Assembly: GCF_004360155.1 (NCBI RefSeq)
Contig: NZ_SAIS01000004.1
Span: forward strand, 273,046-337,045
Direction of reading: 5' to 3'
From: Paraglaciecola marina
GTDB lineage: Bacteria; Pseudomonadota; Gammaproteobacteria; Enterobacterales; Alteromonadaceae
Length of the DNA stretch: 64,000 nucleotides
The notes below the pieces were generated by a model. The model was not told the DNA's origin and did not search any database. It saw nothing but the letters and a program-made list of their open reading frames with translations. Shown here in pieces: positions 55,354 to 63,749 of this stretch. How positions within the stretch are numbered: the first letter of the stretch is position 1; each line of letters opens with the position of its first letter. The position numbers and the translations under genes are program-made.

Positions 55354-56508
55354 CTAGGCTATTTTCACAACACCATTCATCAAACCATCTAAACCACCAT
55401 AAACCGTTAAGCTATCAATTCTCTCAGCCACTTTTTCAAGGGCTTCAAGTTCTTTCAATCGCATTAACGTGGGATTGTTTTCCATCACTTTTGCAGTGTT
55501 ATGAAGACTCCTAGTGGCTGAGGTTTCTTCACGTCTTTTAATCACATTTGCTTCAGCGGCTTTTTGCGCTTCTACCACTTGATTCAGTATCGCTTTCATT
55601 TCACCTGGCAATATGATGTCTTTTACACCAACACTTAACAGTGAGATACCAATGTCTGACAATCTGTCTTTCACTAGCTCTTTTACGGTTTCGTTGACGT
55701 ATAACTTGTCTAATAGAATGTCATCCAACGACTTTGTGCCTACCGCTTCTCTTAAAGCCAATTGCAATGTTTTGTAAACAAAGTCTTCAACTTTATCGAC
55801 ACTACGCGCAGCTAATTCGGCATCATTAACTTTGATACTGGCACTAAGGTTGATACGAAGACTAACTCTGTCTTTACTCAAAATTTCTTGCCCAGAAATT
55901 TCAAGTAACTGCGTTCTACAATCAAATGACTTTAGTTCCACTGTATGGTTGAACTGCCAGAATCCATGTTGACCAGGTTCCAACCTTTTGGTTAATTGAC
56001 CATTCACATACAACAGACCAATGTGGTTTTTTGCTACATTTAGGTCTGCAACAGGCTTAACCGCAACTGTACGTTCACTTCTAATTAATCGTGAAGAAGT
56101 ATTCGCTCCCGCACGATTGATTAGGAAATATGTTTTATCATCAATTGCAATGTCTTCATCAATCGACATTTTTTCCAATCTAATCTCGCCCGCATCTTTC
56201 CAAAGGTACAAATGCTCACTCGGCGCAACTATGCCTCTAAGTAAATCGTTGACATACAGTAAGCCGACTTCCGTACTATCTAATTTCCAGTGAGAAATAT
56301 GTTTACTTAATTGCTCGTTATTTCGATACAGACGTTCGGCATTTTTCTCTGAAAAATACAGCGAATTAATATCAAAAGTGGCAAAATCCAATTCGTTTTT
56401 AATATCCCAAACTTTGTATTTTCCAGGCATTAATACCTTTTCTAATTCTTGATTTTTGAATACCAGAACTCTTTGATTTTCTGTTACTAACTTAGTTTTT
56501 CTAAACAT
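55354..56508 (-). CDS. Slipin (SPFH/band 7 protein) with three N-terminal beta modules
   Basis: About 384 aa. Met 56508 has AAGGAA upstream and fits homologues. Three similar short modules (RVLVFKNQELEKVLMPGKY at 13-31, GLLYVNDLLRGIVAPSEH at 82-99, GLLYVNGQLTKRLEPGQH at 164-181) precede the SPFH domain (LRINLSASIKVNDAELAARS...LREAVGTKSLDDILLDK...LSVGVKDIILPGEMK) and a coiled-coil tail. No N-terminal membrane helix is visible. Slipins are regular members of RtcR-controlled repair operons. Confidence 0.88.
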   Translation of the reverse strand: MFRKTKLVTENQRVLVFKNQELEKVLMPGKYKVWDIKNELDFATFDINSLYFSEKNAERLYRNNEQLSKHISHWKLDSTEVGLLYVNDLLRGIVAPSEHLYLWKDAGEIRLEKMSIDEDIAIDDKTYFLINRAGANTSSRLIRSERTVAVKPVADLNVAKNHIGLLYVNGQLTKRLEPGQHGFWQFNHTVELKSFDCRTQLLEISGQEILSKDRVSLRINLSASIKVNDAELAARSVDKVEDFVYKTLQLALREAVGTKSLDDILLDKLYVNETVKELVKDRLSDIGISLLSVGVKDIILPGEMKAILNQVVEAQKAAEANVIKRREETSATRSLHNTAKVMENNPTLMRLKELEALEKVAERIDSLTVYGGLDGLMNGVVKIA

Positions 56509-56690
56509 TATTAAATTCCTTATTTTCACCTCGTTAGAGGTGGTGTTGGTAAGGGCTATGCACTTATTTGGTAAAGGCTTCAAAATCTAAAGTTGTGGGG
56601 AGCATCCAGCTTGCCAAAACTTGTTCTCAATTAGCGTTTATCAAACATTGGTACCAACGACTTACTAACATTTCATTACATACATTTTTG

Positions 56691-56763
56691 TATAAAGGGT
56701 GGGATTTGAACCCACAACAATCGAATTAAACGTTCGATGCTCTACCAATTGAGCTACCCGTAT
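56691..56763 (-). tRNA. tRNA-like element C (Lys-like, abnormal)
   Basis: 73 nt folding as a cloverleaf: D arm GCTC-N8-GAGC, anticodon arm TCGAA-CGTTTAA-TTCGA, variable TTGTT, T arm GTGGG-TTCAAAT-CCCAC. The anticodon would be TTT, but position 33 is G instead of the invariant T; the acceptor stem has a mismatch, no CCA is encoded, and its 5' end overlaps element B by 3 nt. A functional tRNA is unlikely; a tRNA mimic or decayed gene is more plausible. Confidence 0.7.
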
Positions 56764-56830
56764 TTAAGGAAGGATTCGAACCTTCGCCAACAGCACTAAA
56801 CTGTTGCTCTATCCTCTGAGCTACTTAAAC
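56761..56830 (-). tRNA. tRNA-like element B (abnormal anticodon arm)
   Basis: 70 nt. Acceptor GTTTAAG/CTTAAAT, D arm GCTC-N8-GAGC, T arm GAAGG-TTCGAAT-CCTTC. After A26 the anticodon arm is only 15 nt (ACAGT-TTAGT-GCTGT), leaving a 5-nt loop unless the stem is shortened to 4 bp. The variable region is 4 nt. No CCA. Its 5' third is nearly identical to element A. Confidence 0.7.
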
Positions 56831-56832
56831 GG

Positions 56833-56902
56833 TTATTAAGATGGGATTCGAACCCATGTCCGGCAAAATTTCTTTGCTGCTCTACCTCTGAGCTACTTAA
56901 TA
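56833..56902 (-). tRNA. tRNA-like element A (5-nt anticodon loop)
   Basis: 70 nt. Perfect acceptor TATTAAG/CTTAATA, D arm GCTC-AGAGGTA-GAGC, T arm ATGGG-TTCGAAT-CCCAT, variable CGGAC. The anticodon arm GCAAA-GAAAT-TTTGC has a perfect 5-bp stem but a loop of five instead of seven. The discriminator A is followed by CCG and then element B after 2 nt. First element after the sigma-54 promoter. Confidence 0.72.
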
Positions 56903-56991
56903 TTTGTTTGATTAGGTATACACAGTCACATTGTTCAGCGCACCAGAGTGACTTTTTGAATCACTTCTTATTAATCAGACACCTAGGTATT

Positions 56992-57007
56992 TACAAGTCA
57001 TGTGCCA
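56992..57007 (-). promoter_or_regulatory. Sigma-54 promoter of the RNA repair operon
   Basis: On the minus strand TGGCAC-ATGAC-TTGTA (GG and TG of the -24/-12 elements in register with TGGCAC-N5-TTGCA, one mismatch). It points towards the tRNA-like elements and slipin-rtcB-rtcA-rlaP and lies 150 bp from the divergent rtcR start, leaving room for RtcR binding sites between. Confidence 0.82.
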
Positions 57008-57158
57008 CTTTAAAACCAACCCCAAAATAAAACCTAAACCACTGTTATTAAACAACAAAATTGAAAACTTTCATTTCATGTATACTTTTCGATGAAACTA
57101 AAAATCAAATTTGATAGCATTATAGATATTAAAACTATCCATTTGGATATATATAAAA

Positions 57159-58748
57159 ATGAAAAATACTGTTGTGGTAAGTTTAATTGGAACCCAATTG
57201 GACTATGTAGGTAAAAGGGTAGATAGGTGGGCTAAGTGGCGACCCAATGTCAGTTTGTGCAGCCAACAAGATCTAATTGTCAATGAATTTCATATGCTCC
57301 ATGACAATCATAGTAGCCGGCTAGCGAACAACGTTGCTGTGGATATTTCGTCTATTTCTCCTGAAACTAAGATGATCCTGCACACCACAAATTTCAAAGA
57401 CCCATGGGACTTTGAAGAGGTTTACGCCAAGCTGTTTGATTGGTGCCAACAACAAGAGTTTGATACCGACAAAAATGATTACTTATTTCACATAACAACG
57501 GGTACCCATGTTGTACAAATATGTAGTTATTTGCTTACTGAAAGCCGCCATTTCCCAGGGCGCCTTATTCAGACTTCCCCAGACCACAACAATAAAAATA
57601 AGTCGATTGGACGAATACAAATCATTGATTTAGATTTATCTAAATATGATCAGTTGGCAACACGGTTTGATATTGAACATCAAGAAGGCAAAGACTTCTT
57701 AAAAGGTGGAATTCAAACTAAAAATAAAGCCTTTAATAAGCTAATAACTCAGATAGAGAAAGTTGCGATACGGTCACAAGATCCCATGTTACTTACTGGA
57801 CCTACAGGTGCAGGTAAAAGCCAACTAGCAACACGTATATTTCAATTAAAGAAGAAACGTTCGATGTTAAAAGGCGCTTTAGTTTCTGTGAACTGCGCAA
57901 CCTTAAAAGGTGAAAATGCTATGGCTGCGCTGTTTGGGCATACTAAAGGAGCCTTTACCGGAGCATTAAAATCTAGGGATGGCTTTTTGCTTACCGCTCA
58001 TAATGGTGTCTTATTCTTAGATGAAGTTGGAGAGCTGGGTTTAGAGGAACAAGCCATGTTGTTGCATGCCATTGAAAACAAAAAATTTCACCCTGTAGGC
58101 AGCGACGCAACAGTTTCAAGTGACTTTCAATTAATCGCTGGCACCAATCGAGATTTGAAACAAGAGATAAAAAAAGGAGCTTTTCGTGAAGACTTACTTG
58201 CCCGTATCAACCTTTGGACATATGAACTACCCGCATTAAAAAATCGAAAAGAAGATATACCTGTCAACCTTGAGTACGAACTTGATTTATTTTCCCAGAA
58301 GTCAGGCCATCGCGTGCAATTTAACAAGGAGGCAAAGAATATATTTATCGATTTTGCTACCTCAAATGAGGCCTTGTGGTCTGGAAATTTTCGAGACCTA
58401 AGCTCGGCAATTACTCGGCTATGTACATTAGCTGACTCATCAAGGGTTACAGTAGACGATGTAAAAGATGAAATCGAAAGGTTGAAGTACTCGTGGAGGC
58501 CAACTCTTGAACCATCAGGGGATAATCTACAAAATTACCTACCAAAAGAGCAACTCGACAAACTCGATAGCTTTGATAGTAATCAACTTGGTTATGTAAT
58601 AGATATCTGTCAACGGCATAACACTATGGCATCTGCTGGTAGGGAGTTATTTGATGTCAGCCGCACATTAAAATCTCAGCCTAATGATTCTAGTCGATTG
58701 CAGAAATACCTAAATAAATATGGACTGAAGTGGAGTGATATTTCATAA
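57159..58748 (+). CDS. rtcR: RtcR, CARF-domain sigma-54 activator of RNA repair
   Basis: 529 aa. Residues 1-180 form the RtcR-type CARF sensor (VVVSLIGTQLDYVGKRVDRW; YLFHITTGTHVVQI). AAA+ core: Walker A GPTGAGKS (214-221), GAFTGA (263-268, contact with sigma-54) and LFLDEV (284-289). A C-terminal helix-turn-helix follows (AGRELFDVSRTLKS). Senses an RNA-damage ligand and activates the divergent operon at its -24/-12 promoter. Confidence 0.95.
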   Translation: MKNTVVVSLIGTQLDYVGKRVDRWAKWRPNVSLCSQQDLIVNEFHMLHDNHSSRLANNVAVDISSISPETKMILHTTNFKDPWDFEEVYAKLFDWCQQQEFDTDKNDYLFHITTGTHVVQICSYLLTESRHFPGRLIQTSPDHNNKNKSIGRIQIIDLDLSKYDQLATRFDIEHQEGKDFLKGGIQTKNKAFNKLITQIEKVAIRSQDPMLLTGPTGAGKSQLATRIFQLKKKRSMLKGALVSVNCATLKGENAMAALFGHTKGAFTGALKSRDGFLLTAHNGVLFLDEVGELGLEEQAMLLHAIENKKFHPVGSDATVSSDFQLIAGTNRDLKQEIKKGAFREDLLARINLWTYELPALKNRKEDIPVNLEYELDLFSQKSGHRVQFNKEAKNIFIDFATSNEALWSGNFRDLSSAITRLCTLADSSRVTVDDVKDEIERLKYSWRPTLEPSGDNLQNYLPKEQLDKLDSFDSNQLGYVIDICQRHNTMASAGRELFDVSRTLKSQPNDSSRLQKYLNKYGLKWSDIS

Positions 58749-58863
58749 CAAAATCGACTTTAAACCGACAATTTTTTACTGTGTAGATAAAACAGCAAAA
58801 GCAAAGTGGTTGTGCTCTGTGGTATCCTTTGCCTGTTCTAGAGTTTACAAGTTGAGATAAAAA

Positions 58864-61296
58864 ATGTGGTTGCATAAATTGTTATCTGCAGTGATAGCGG
58901 TTCCTGTTAAATGGCTTGTGAAAGCAAACAGTACACCAACAGATATCGAAGGTGAGTTAGGTATAGATAAGTCTAAGCCTATTGTTTATTTACTGCGTAC
59001 CCATTCAATTACTGATCTCCTTGCATTAAAAATGTCTGCAAAAACTTTAGGCTTACCTAAACCAACAGACACGATTGAAGTCGCAGGGGAAAGCCATGCT
59101 TCTTGTTTGTTTTTACAAAAGCCTAGGTCAGTACTCAATCGTAAAAAAAGTAATACCGATATTCTTGAAGACGCCAGCACCTTATTTAAATTACACAGAG
59201 AAAACCCAGAATTAGACATTCAAATAGTCCCTGTATCTATTCTGTGGGGCCGTGCGCCCGACAGAACACTATCAAGTTGGTCTGATATTATTGCCAATCA
59301 GGTATCACCTAGTTGGCTGCGTAAATTCTTTATTGTGCTGTTTTTAGGGCGCGATAACTTTGTTTGTTACAGCAAAGCAGTGTCATCTCGTTCCATGGTG
59401 CAACTCAAAGGCGACGACCATACCATTGCCCATAAGTTAATTAGAGTCGCCGGTACTCACTTTCATCGCAGGCAACAAACCCTTACTGGTCCAAATATTT
59501 TAGAAAGGCACGAATTATATAACGGCGTGTTAGGCTCTGAATCTGTACTTAAAGCCATAGATGACCGCGCCAAAACAAAAAATATTAGCCAGCAAAAAGC
59601 CAAGCTAGAAGCCAAAAAGTATGTAGATGAAATTGCCGCAGATTACCGACCAGGGTTAATACGCCTTAGCGAAAGGATCTTAACCAAGATATGGAACAAA
59701 ATTTACAACGGCATAGAAGTTAATCACGCCGAAAAAGTCCGAAACCTAGCACAAAATGGCCACGAAATTATCTATGTTCCTTGCCATCGTAGCCATATGG
59801 ATTATCTGTTACTCACCTATGTTATTTACCATCAAGGATTAGTGACTCCAAGAATAGCTGCAGGGATTAATCTGAACTTTCCACCTGTTGGCGGCATTTT
59901 GCGTAAAGCTGGAGCATTTTATTTACGCCGCAGTTTTGCTGGCAATAAACTATACACAGCAGTGTTTCGTGAATACCTTGAGTTGCTTTTCAAAAAAGGT
60001 AATTCAGTGAAATATTTTCCTGAAGGTGGTCGCAGTAGAACAGGGCGTTTATTACCCCCTAAAACGGGCATGCTAGCCATGACCATGCAAGCCGTGGCAA
60101 AAGGTATAAACCGCCCAGTGAGCATTGTGCCTGTTTACATTGGCTACGAGCACGTAATGGAAGTATCGAGTTACGTTAAAGAGCTCCATGGAAAAAGTAA
60201 GCAGAAAGAATCTTTTTTCCAAATATTCTCAGCCATTAAAAAACTTAAAAATTATGGAACTGGTTTTTTAAACTTTGGCGAACCCATCAACCTTACAAAC
60301 TTTTTAGATCAACAAGCCCCAGATTGGCGTGATGACCAACAAGCCAATATCGACAAAAAGCCTCAGTGGTTAACACCTGTAGTGAACAGCCTTGCCACAG
60401 AGGTGATGAGCAGAATTAACCAAGCGGCGGCGGTAAATGGCATGGCACTTTGCTCGTTATGTTTGTTGTCATCGAATAAACATGCCATGTCGAGGATAGA
60501 GTTAGAAACAGCAATGGATCATTTTATTGCGCTACTCAAAGACTCTCCATACAGCGAAATGGTAACAATACCAGAAACAAGCGGAGCCGAGTTACTAGCC
60601 AATACCTTAAAACTCAACAAGCTCACAGTGACCGAAGACAGCTTTGGCGAAATCGTTTCTCTAAAAGAAAGCACTGCCGTGGCCCAAACCTATTACAGAA
60701 ATAACATTCTACATTTGTTCGCTTTACCCGGACTAATAGCTGCCATAGTGTTCGCACACGACGAGCTAGACAAATCACAAATAGTTAAACTAACCGGAAA
60801 CCTCTACCCATTGCTTAAGCAAGAGCTTTTCATGTACATGGATCATCAAGAGGCACAAGGATACATAGAGTCACTTATCGATCAGATGTTGAGCATGGGC
60901 TTGTTAGTTGACGAAAATGGAAAAATTCAGCACGCCACACCTTCAAGCCATGCCTTTTACTCTGTGTATTTACTTAATCGCAGCATTCAAGAAACCCTGC
61001 AACGTTACGCACTTGTACTCACTTTGCTGTGCAAAGAAGAGCAAATAAACCGTAAAGAGCTAGAAAAACAAAGTACACAGTTTGCAGCTCGGTTGTCAGC
61101 TTTGAACGGCATTAACTCTCCTGAGTTTTTTGACAAAAAAGTACTCGCGACCTTTATTAACGCGTTAAAAGAAAACGGCCTAGTAGAAGCAGATGAACAA
61201 GGGCAATTGAGCTATGCCAAACAAAGTGACCTACTTAAAAATGAGGTGACTGCGCTAATAGAGCCAGAAATCGCGCTGCGACTACAGCAAATATAA
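58864..61296 (+). CDS. plsB: Glycerol-3-phosphate acyltransferase PlsB
   Basis: 810 aa, the usual length. The acyltransferase HX4D motif is in CHRSHMDYLLL (His308-Asp313), followed by GGILRKAGAFYLRR, FPEGGRSRTGRLLPPKTGML and SIVPVYIGYEHV. First step of phospholipid synthesis at the inner membrane. Preceded by GAG at a 9-base distance. Its usual neighbour lexA is 16 kb away here. Confidence 0.96.
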   Translation: MWLHKLLSAVIAVPVKWLVKANSTPTDIEGELGIDKSKPIVYLLRTHSITDLLALKMSAKTLGLPKPTDTIEVAGESHASCLFLQKPRSVLNRKKSNTDILEDASTLFKLHRENPELDIQIVPVSILWGRAPDRTLSSWSDIIANQVSPSWLRKFFIVLFLGRDNFVCYSKAVSSRSMVQLKGDDHTIAHKLIRVAGTHFHRRQQTLTGPNILERHELYNGVLGSESVLKAIDDRAKTKNISQQKAKLEAKKYVDEIAADYRPGLIRLSERILTKIWNKIYNGIEVNHAEKVRNLAQNGHEIIYVPCHRSHMDYLLLTYVIYHQGLVTPRIAAGINLNFPPVGGILRKAGAFYLRRSFAGNKLYTAVFREYLELLFKKGNSVKYFPEGGRSRTGRLLPPKTGMLAMTMQAVAKGINRPVSIVPVYIGYEHVMEVSSYVKELHGKSKQKESFFQIFSAIKKLKNYGTGFLNFGEPINLTNFLDQQAPDWRDDQQANIDKKPQWLTPVVNSLATEVMSRINQAAAVNGMALCSLCLLSSNKHAMSRIELETAMDHFIALLKDSPYSEMVTIPETSGAELLANTLKLNKLTVTEDSFGEIVSLKESTAVAQTYYRNNILHLFALPGLIAAIVFAHDELDKSQIVKLTGNLYPLLKQELFMYMDHQEAQGYIESLIDQMLSMGLLVDENGKIQHATPSSHAFYSVYLLNRSIQETLQRYALVLTLLCKEEQINRKELEKQSTQFAARLSALNGINSPEFFDKKVLATFINALKENGLVEADEQGQLSYAKQSDLLKNEVTALIEPEIALRLQQI

Positions 61297-61423
61297 AGCG
61301 TAAAAAAGTAACTCTAGGAGTGAGATAAAGAATACAAAGCCAACACTATAACTTTGTATTTTTTGACTATGATTATTAGCGTCAATATTTACATTGGCGC
61401 TCAACGACCAAAAGGATTTCACC

Positions 61424-62443
61424 ATGTCTAAACTTATTTTATCACTGGATGGCGGCGGTATTCGCGGTGCTGCCACCACACAATTTTTAAGCCAAGTAGA
61501 AGCTCAACTACAAGCCAAGTATCAAAAGTCGGTACGTGACTGTGTTGATTTTTATGCCGGCACCAGCACAGGTAGCATCATTGCTTTGGCGTTAGCCACC
61601 ACAGATATGTCTATGGATGACATCAATAGTTTATATAATGTCACCAATGCCAAAAAGATATTTACCGACAACAAAGGCGTGTTCGAGCTAGATGGCATTA
61701 ACGCCCCCAAGTACGAAGCAAGGGGCAAGTCTTCTACCTTAAAAGACAAGCTAGGCGCAGCAACCTTGGGTGATGTGCCTGAAGGAAAACACGTACTTGC
61801 AGTGACTTATGGAGTTGAAAAACGTCGCCCCTTCGTGATTAAGTCCACTAAACCTGAATATCAAAAACTACTTTCTTACCAAGTGGCAGACTCATCGAGT
61901 GCAGCACCTACCTATTTCCCCACAAAGGAGTTGTTACTGCCCCCTGATAACGAAGAACACTGGTTAATTGATGGCGGTGTGGTAGCCAACAACCCCACTA
62001 TGTGCGCGTATGCAGAGGCAAGCCGTTTATGGCCCACACTTGAAAAACGAGTATTAACCATAGGCACAGGTACCCACACTCGCAAAATTAATGGCCCAGA
62101 CTCACGCAAATGGGGCGCAGTACAATGGATGTTAAAGGGCCAAATTATAGATTTATTGTCAGACGAAAAAGTCGTCGCCTACCAAGCCATTACTATTACC
62201 CAACCAGGTAAATATATTCGAGTAAATGCAGAAATGCGTACCCAGCCCGGCCTCCTCAAAGCCCCTGACGACGCCATGGACGATATTAGTAAAACCAATA
62301 TAAAAAGATTAAAAGCTTTAGGGGACTTTTGGTTTAAACGCTATGGCGATGCAACGGTAGAACTACTAAACGATAGTTATGATGGCCCGTCTTTGGATAG
62401 GATTGATCCAACAACAGGCGAGCCGATTGTTTATCAGCCTTAA
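61424..62443 (+). CDS. Patatin-like phospholipase
   Basis: About 339 aa. DGGGIRGAATTQFL (oxyanion), GTSTGSIIAL (Ser in GxSxG) and DGGVVANNPT (catalytic Asp) show a complete Ser-Asp dyad. Start ATG 61424 has AAAGGA upstream. The layout resembles the bacterial patatin effectors as well as ordinary lipases; no cyclase or other defence partner is adjacent, so a metabolic lipase is the simpler reading. Confidence 0.88.
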   Translation: MSKLILSLDGGGIRGAATTQFLSQVEAQLQAKYQKSVRDCVDFYAGTSTGSIIALALATTDMSMDDINSLYNVTNAKKIFTDNKGVFELDGINAPKYEARGKSSTLKDKLGAATLGDVPEGKHVLAVTYGVEKRRPFVIKSTKPEYQKLLSYQVADSSSAAPTYFPTKELLLPPDNEEHWLIDGGVVANNPTMCAYAEASRLWPTLEKRVLTIGTGTHTRKINGPDSRKWGAVQWMLKGQIIDLLSDEKVVAYQAITITQPGKYIRVNAEMRTQPGLLKAPDDAMDDISKTNIKRLKALGDFWFKRYGDATVELLNDSYDGPSLDRIDPTTGEPIVYQP

Positions 62444-62625
62444 TTGTTAAATTAGGGCTGCTATGAGCAACTTGTAAACAATGGGATTATTGCTTTGCCC
62501 AAAAAACGGACGAAGCAATTGATTGTGATTTAATCCATCGCCTGACAGCTAGCATCAAAGAGATTAATCTTTATTTTCTCTGAAAACTCTACAGATAGAC
62601 AAGGAATAACTAGGGCCCCTTTATT

Positions 62626-62682
62626 CAGCAACGCAGTGAAGGTCCAGCCCGATTGAGGGCGAGCGTTGAACGCTTGTTAGGC
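62626..62682 (-). repeat. attC-like site a (degenerate right end)
   Basis: Read on the minus strand: GCCTAAC (62682-62676, matching RYYYAAC), then AAGCGTTCAACG..., an inner GCCC/GGGC hairpin, and GCGTTGCTG with GTTGCTG as a degenerate R'. 57 bp, directly after the stop of the adjacent gene (4 bp), as expected for an integron cassette. The rest of the gap 62444-62625 holds nothing I recognise. Confidence 0.55.
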
Positions 62683-62686
62683 ACGT

Positions 62687-63265
62687 TTACGCTATTCGTT
62701 CGATTCTACATTTTTGACAAAGTGGATATGACGCCACTATAGGCTGTATTAGTTTATCCATTGTTTCAAAGGATTTACCGTATAAATAAAATGCGGTTTC
62801 TGATTGTCCCTGCCAATAGCTTGCAACACTTCCATGACCTTCCGTAAGTCTGTCCAATTCGTTATAGACAAAGTTTGAATCGCTTTCCTCGTAGATTTTG
62901 TCTGGTAAATCTGTTCCATTAAGATAGATCGCAAGTCCCTCCAGCTCACCTATGGGGATTTCTTCTTCTGTTTTTTCAACCACTATTTTTGAGCCTTTCG
63001 GCGTTCCTATTTTTTCTAAAGAAAGTCGAATCTGTTCTATGGTTGATGAATTTGAGTTTTTTACCTCAATTTCTATGTCGCACGATTCGATCTCTCCAGA
63101 TTGAGACTGTAATGTGCCACCACCTGATACTTCCCCTAGTTTATTTTCCCTAAGCAACTTTTCAAGAGCCTCTTCATATAGTTCCCCTCGGTGCATTGGT
63201 TGAAGCCTTGCATTGAGGTTTACTACAATGTACTGAGGTTCTTTTTTCTTTAAAAAACTAAACAT
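62687..63265 (-). CDS. Hypothetical cassette protein
   Basis: 192 aa, soluble, no signal peptide. FLKKKEPQYIVVNLNARLQP, MHRGELYEEALEKLL, GEVSGGGTLQ, GEIESCDIEIEV and TPKGSKIVV mark a conserved hypothetical family found in many proteobacteria; function unknown. The stop is 4 bp from attC-like site a, and attC-like site b lies just upstream of the start. Confidence 0.78.
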   Translation of the reverse strand: MFSFLKKKEPQYIVVNLNARLQPMHRGELYEEALEKLLRENKLGEVSGGGTLQSQSGEIESCDIEIEVKNSNSSTIEQIRLSLEKIGTPKGSKIVVEKTEEEIPIGELEGLAIYLNGTDLPDKIYEESDSNFVYNELDRLTEGHGSVASYWQGQSETAFYLYGKSFETMDKLIQPIVASYPLCQKCRIERIA

Positions 63266-63284
63266 GTTTAAAATTCCTTTTAGT

Positions 63285-63385
63285 GCCTAACGCTTTGAAT
63301 ATGGGGCAAATATGAGCGCTTTGGCCGAAGGCCAGCGAGTATTTGTCCCCGTGAGTTTACGAACAACATAATTCATTTGTTAGTG
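63285..63385 (-). repeat. attC-like site b
   Basis: 101 bp bounded on the minus strand by CACTAAC (63385-63379) and GTTAGGC (63291-63285, matching GTTRRRY). The interior folds back: GGGG-CAAATA pairs with TATTTG-CCCC, and a central CGCTGGCC-TTC-GGCCAAAGCG hairpin caps it. It shares 20 identical bases (63321-63340) with site c (63702-63721). It contains the stop codon of the neighbouring cassette gene. Confidence 0.82.
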
Positions 63386-63612
63386 TTCTTAACCTTCAAT
63401 AGGAACTTCATAGCTCCGTAGTATACGAATGGTGATGCTACGTAAGCCAACAAAATCCCATCGAATATAAAAAACCAAAATAATAAAACAGATTTATCTT
63501 TTCCGTTACAAAGGTCACGAGATAAAACTTCAAAGCAAACACCATTTGGGGACGCTAATATATAAATCAGCACTGCAAAGAGGCCAAAAGCTATTAATAC
63601 TCTTTTAAGCAT
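63373..63612 (-). CDS. Small two-helix membrane protein (cassette gene)
   Basis: 79 aa: helix 1 VLIAFGLFAVLIYILASP, a short loop with two Cys (GVCFEVLSRDLCNG), helix 2 SVLLFWFFIFDGILLAYVAS, and a basic end KFLLKVKNTNK. The stop codon lies inside the attC-like site, which is typical of gene cassettes. No family recognised. Confidence 0.7.
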   Translation of the reverse strand: MLKRVLIAFGLFAVLIYILASPNGVCFEVLSRDLCNGKDKSVLLFWFFIFDGILLAYVASPFVYYGAMKFLLKVKNTNK

Positions 63613-63664
63613 CTTACCTTTAAGCTTTTTACTGGCCTTAACTCTCAGTTCAATTCTCCAAGAA

Positions 63665-63749
63665 CACTAACGCTTAAGCTAAGCAGAAAACACGACGCAT
63701 TTTGGCCGAAGGCCAGCGAGTGGTTTTCTGATTAAGCTTTTTGTTAGCA
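63665..63749 (-). repeat. attC-like site c
   Basis: 85 bp from GTTAGCA (plus 63743-63749) to CACTAAC (63665-63671). Long imperfect arms (AACGCTTAAGCT.AAGCAGAAAAC / GTTTTCTG.TTAAGCTTTTTGTT) close on the same GGCCGAAGGCC centre as site b. Confidence 0.78.

Noticed and set aside
61424..62443. CBASS-type patatin effector
   Set aside because: No nucleotide cyclase or ancillary gene adjacent; the context is plsB and a cassette array.
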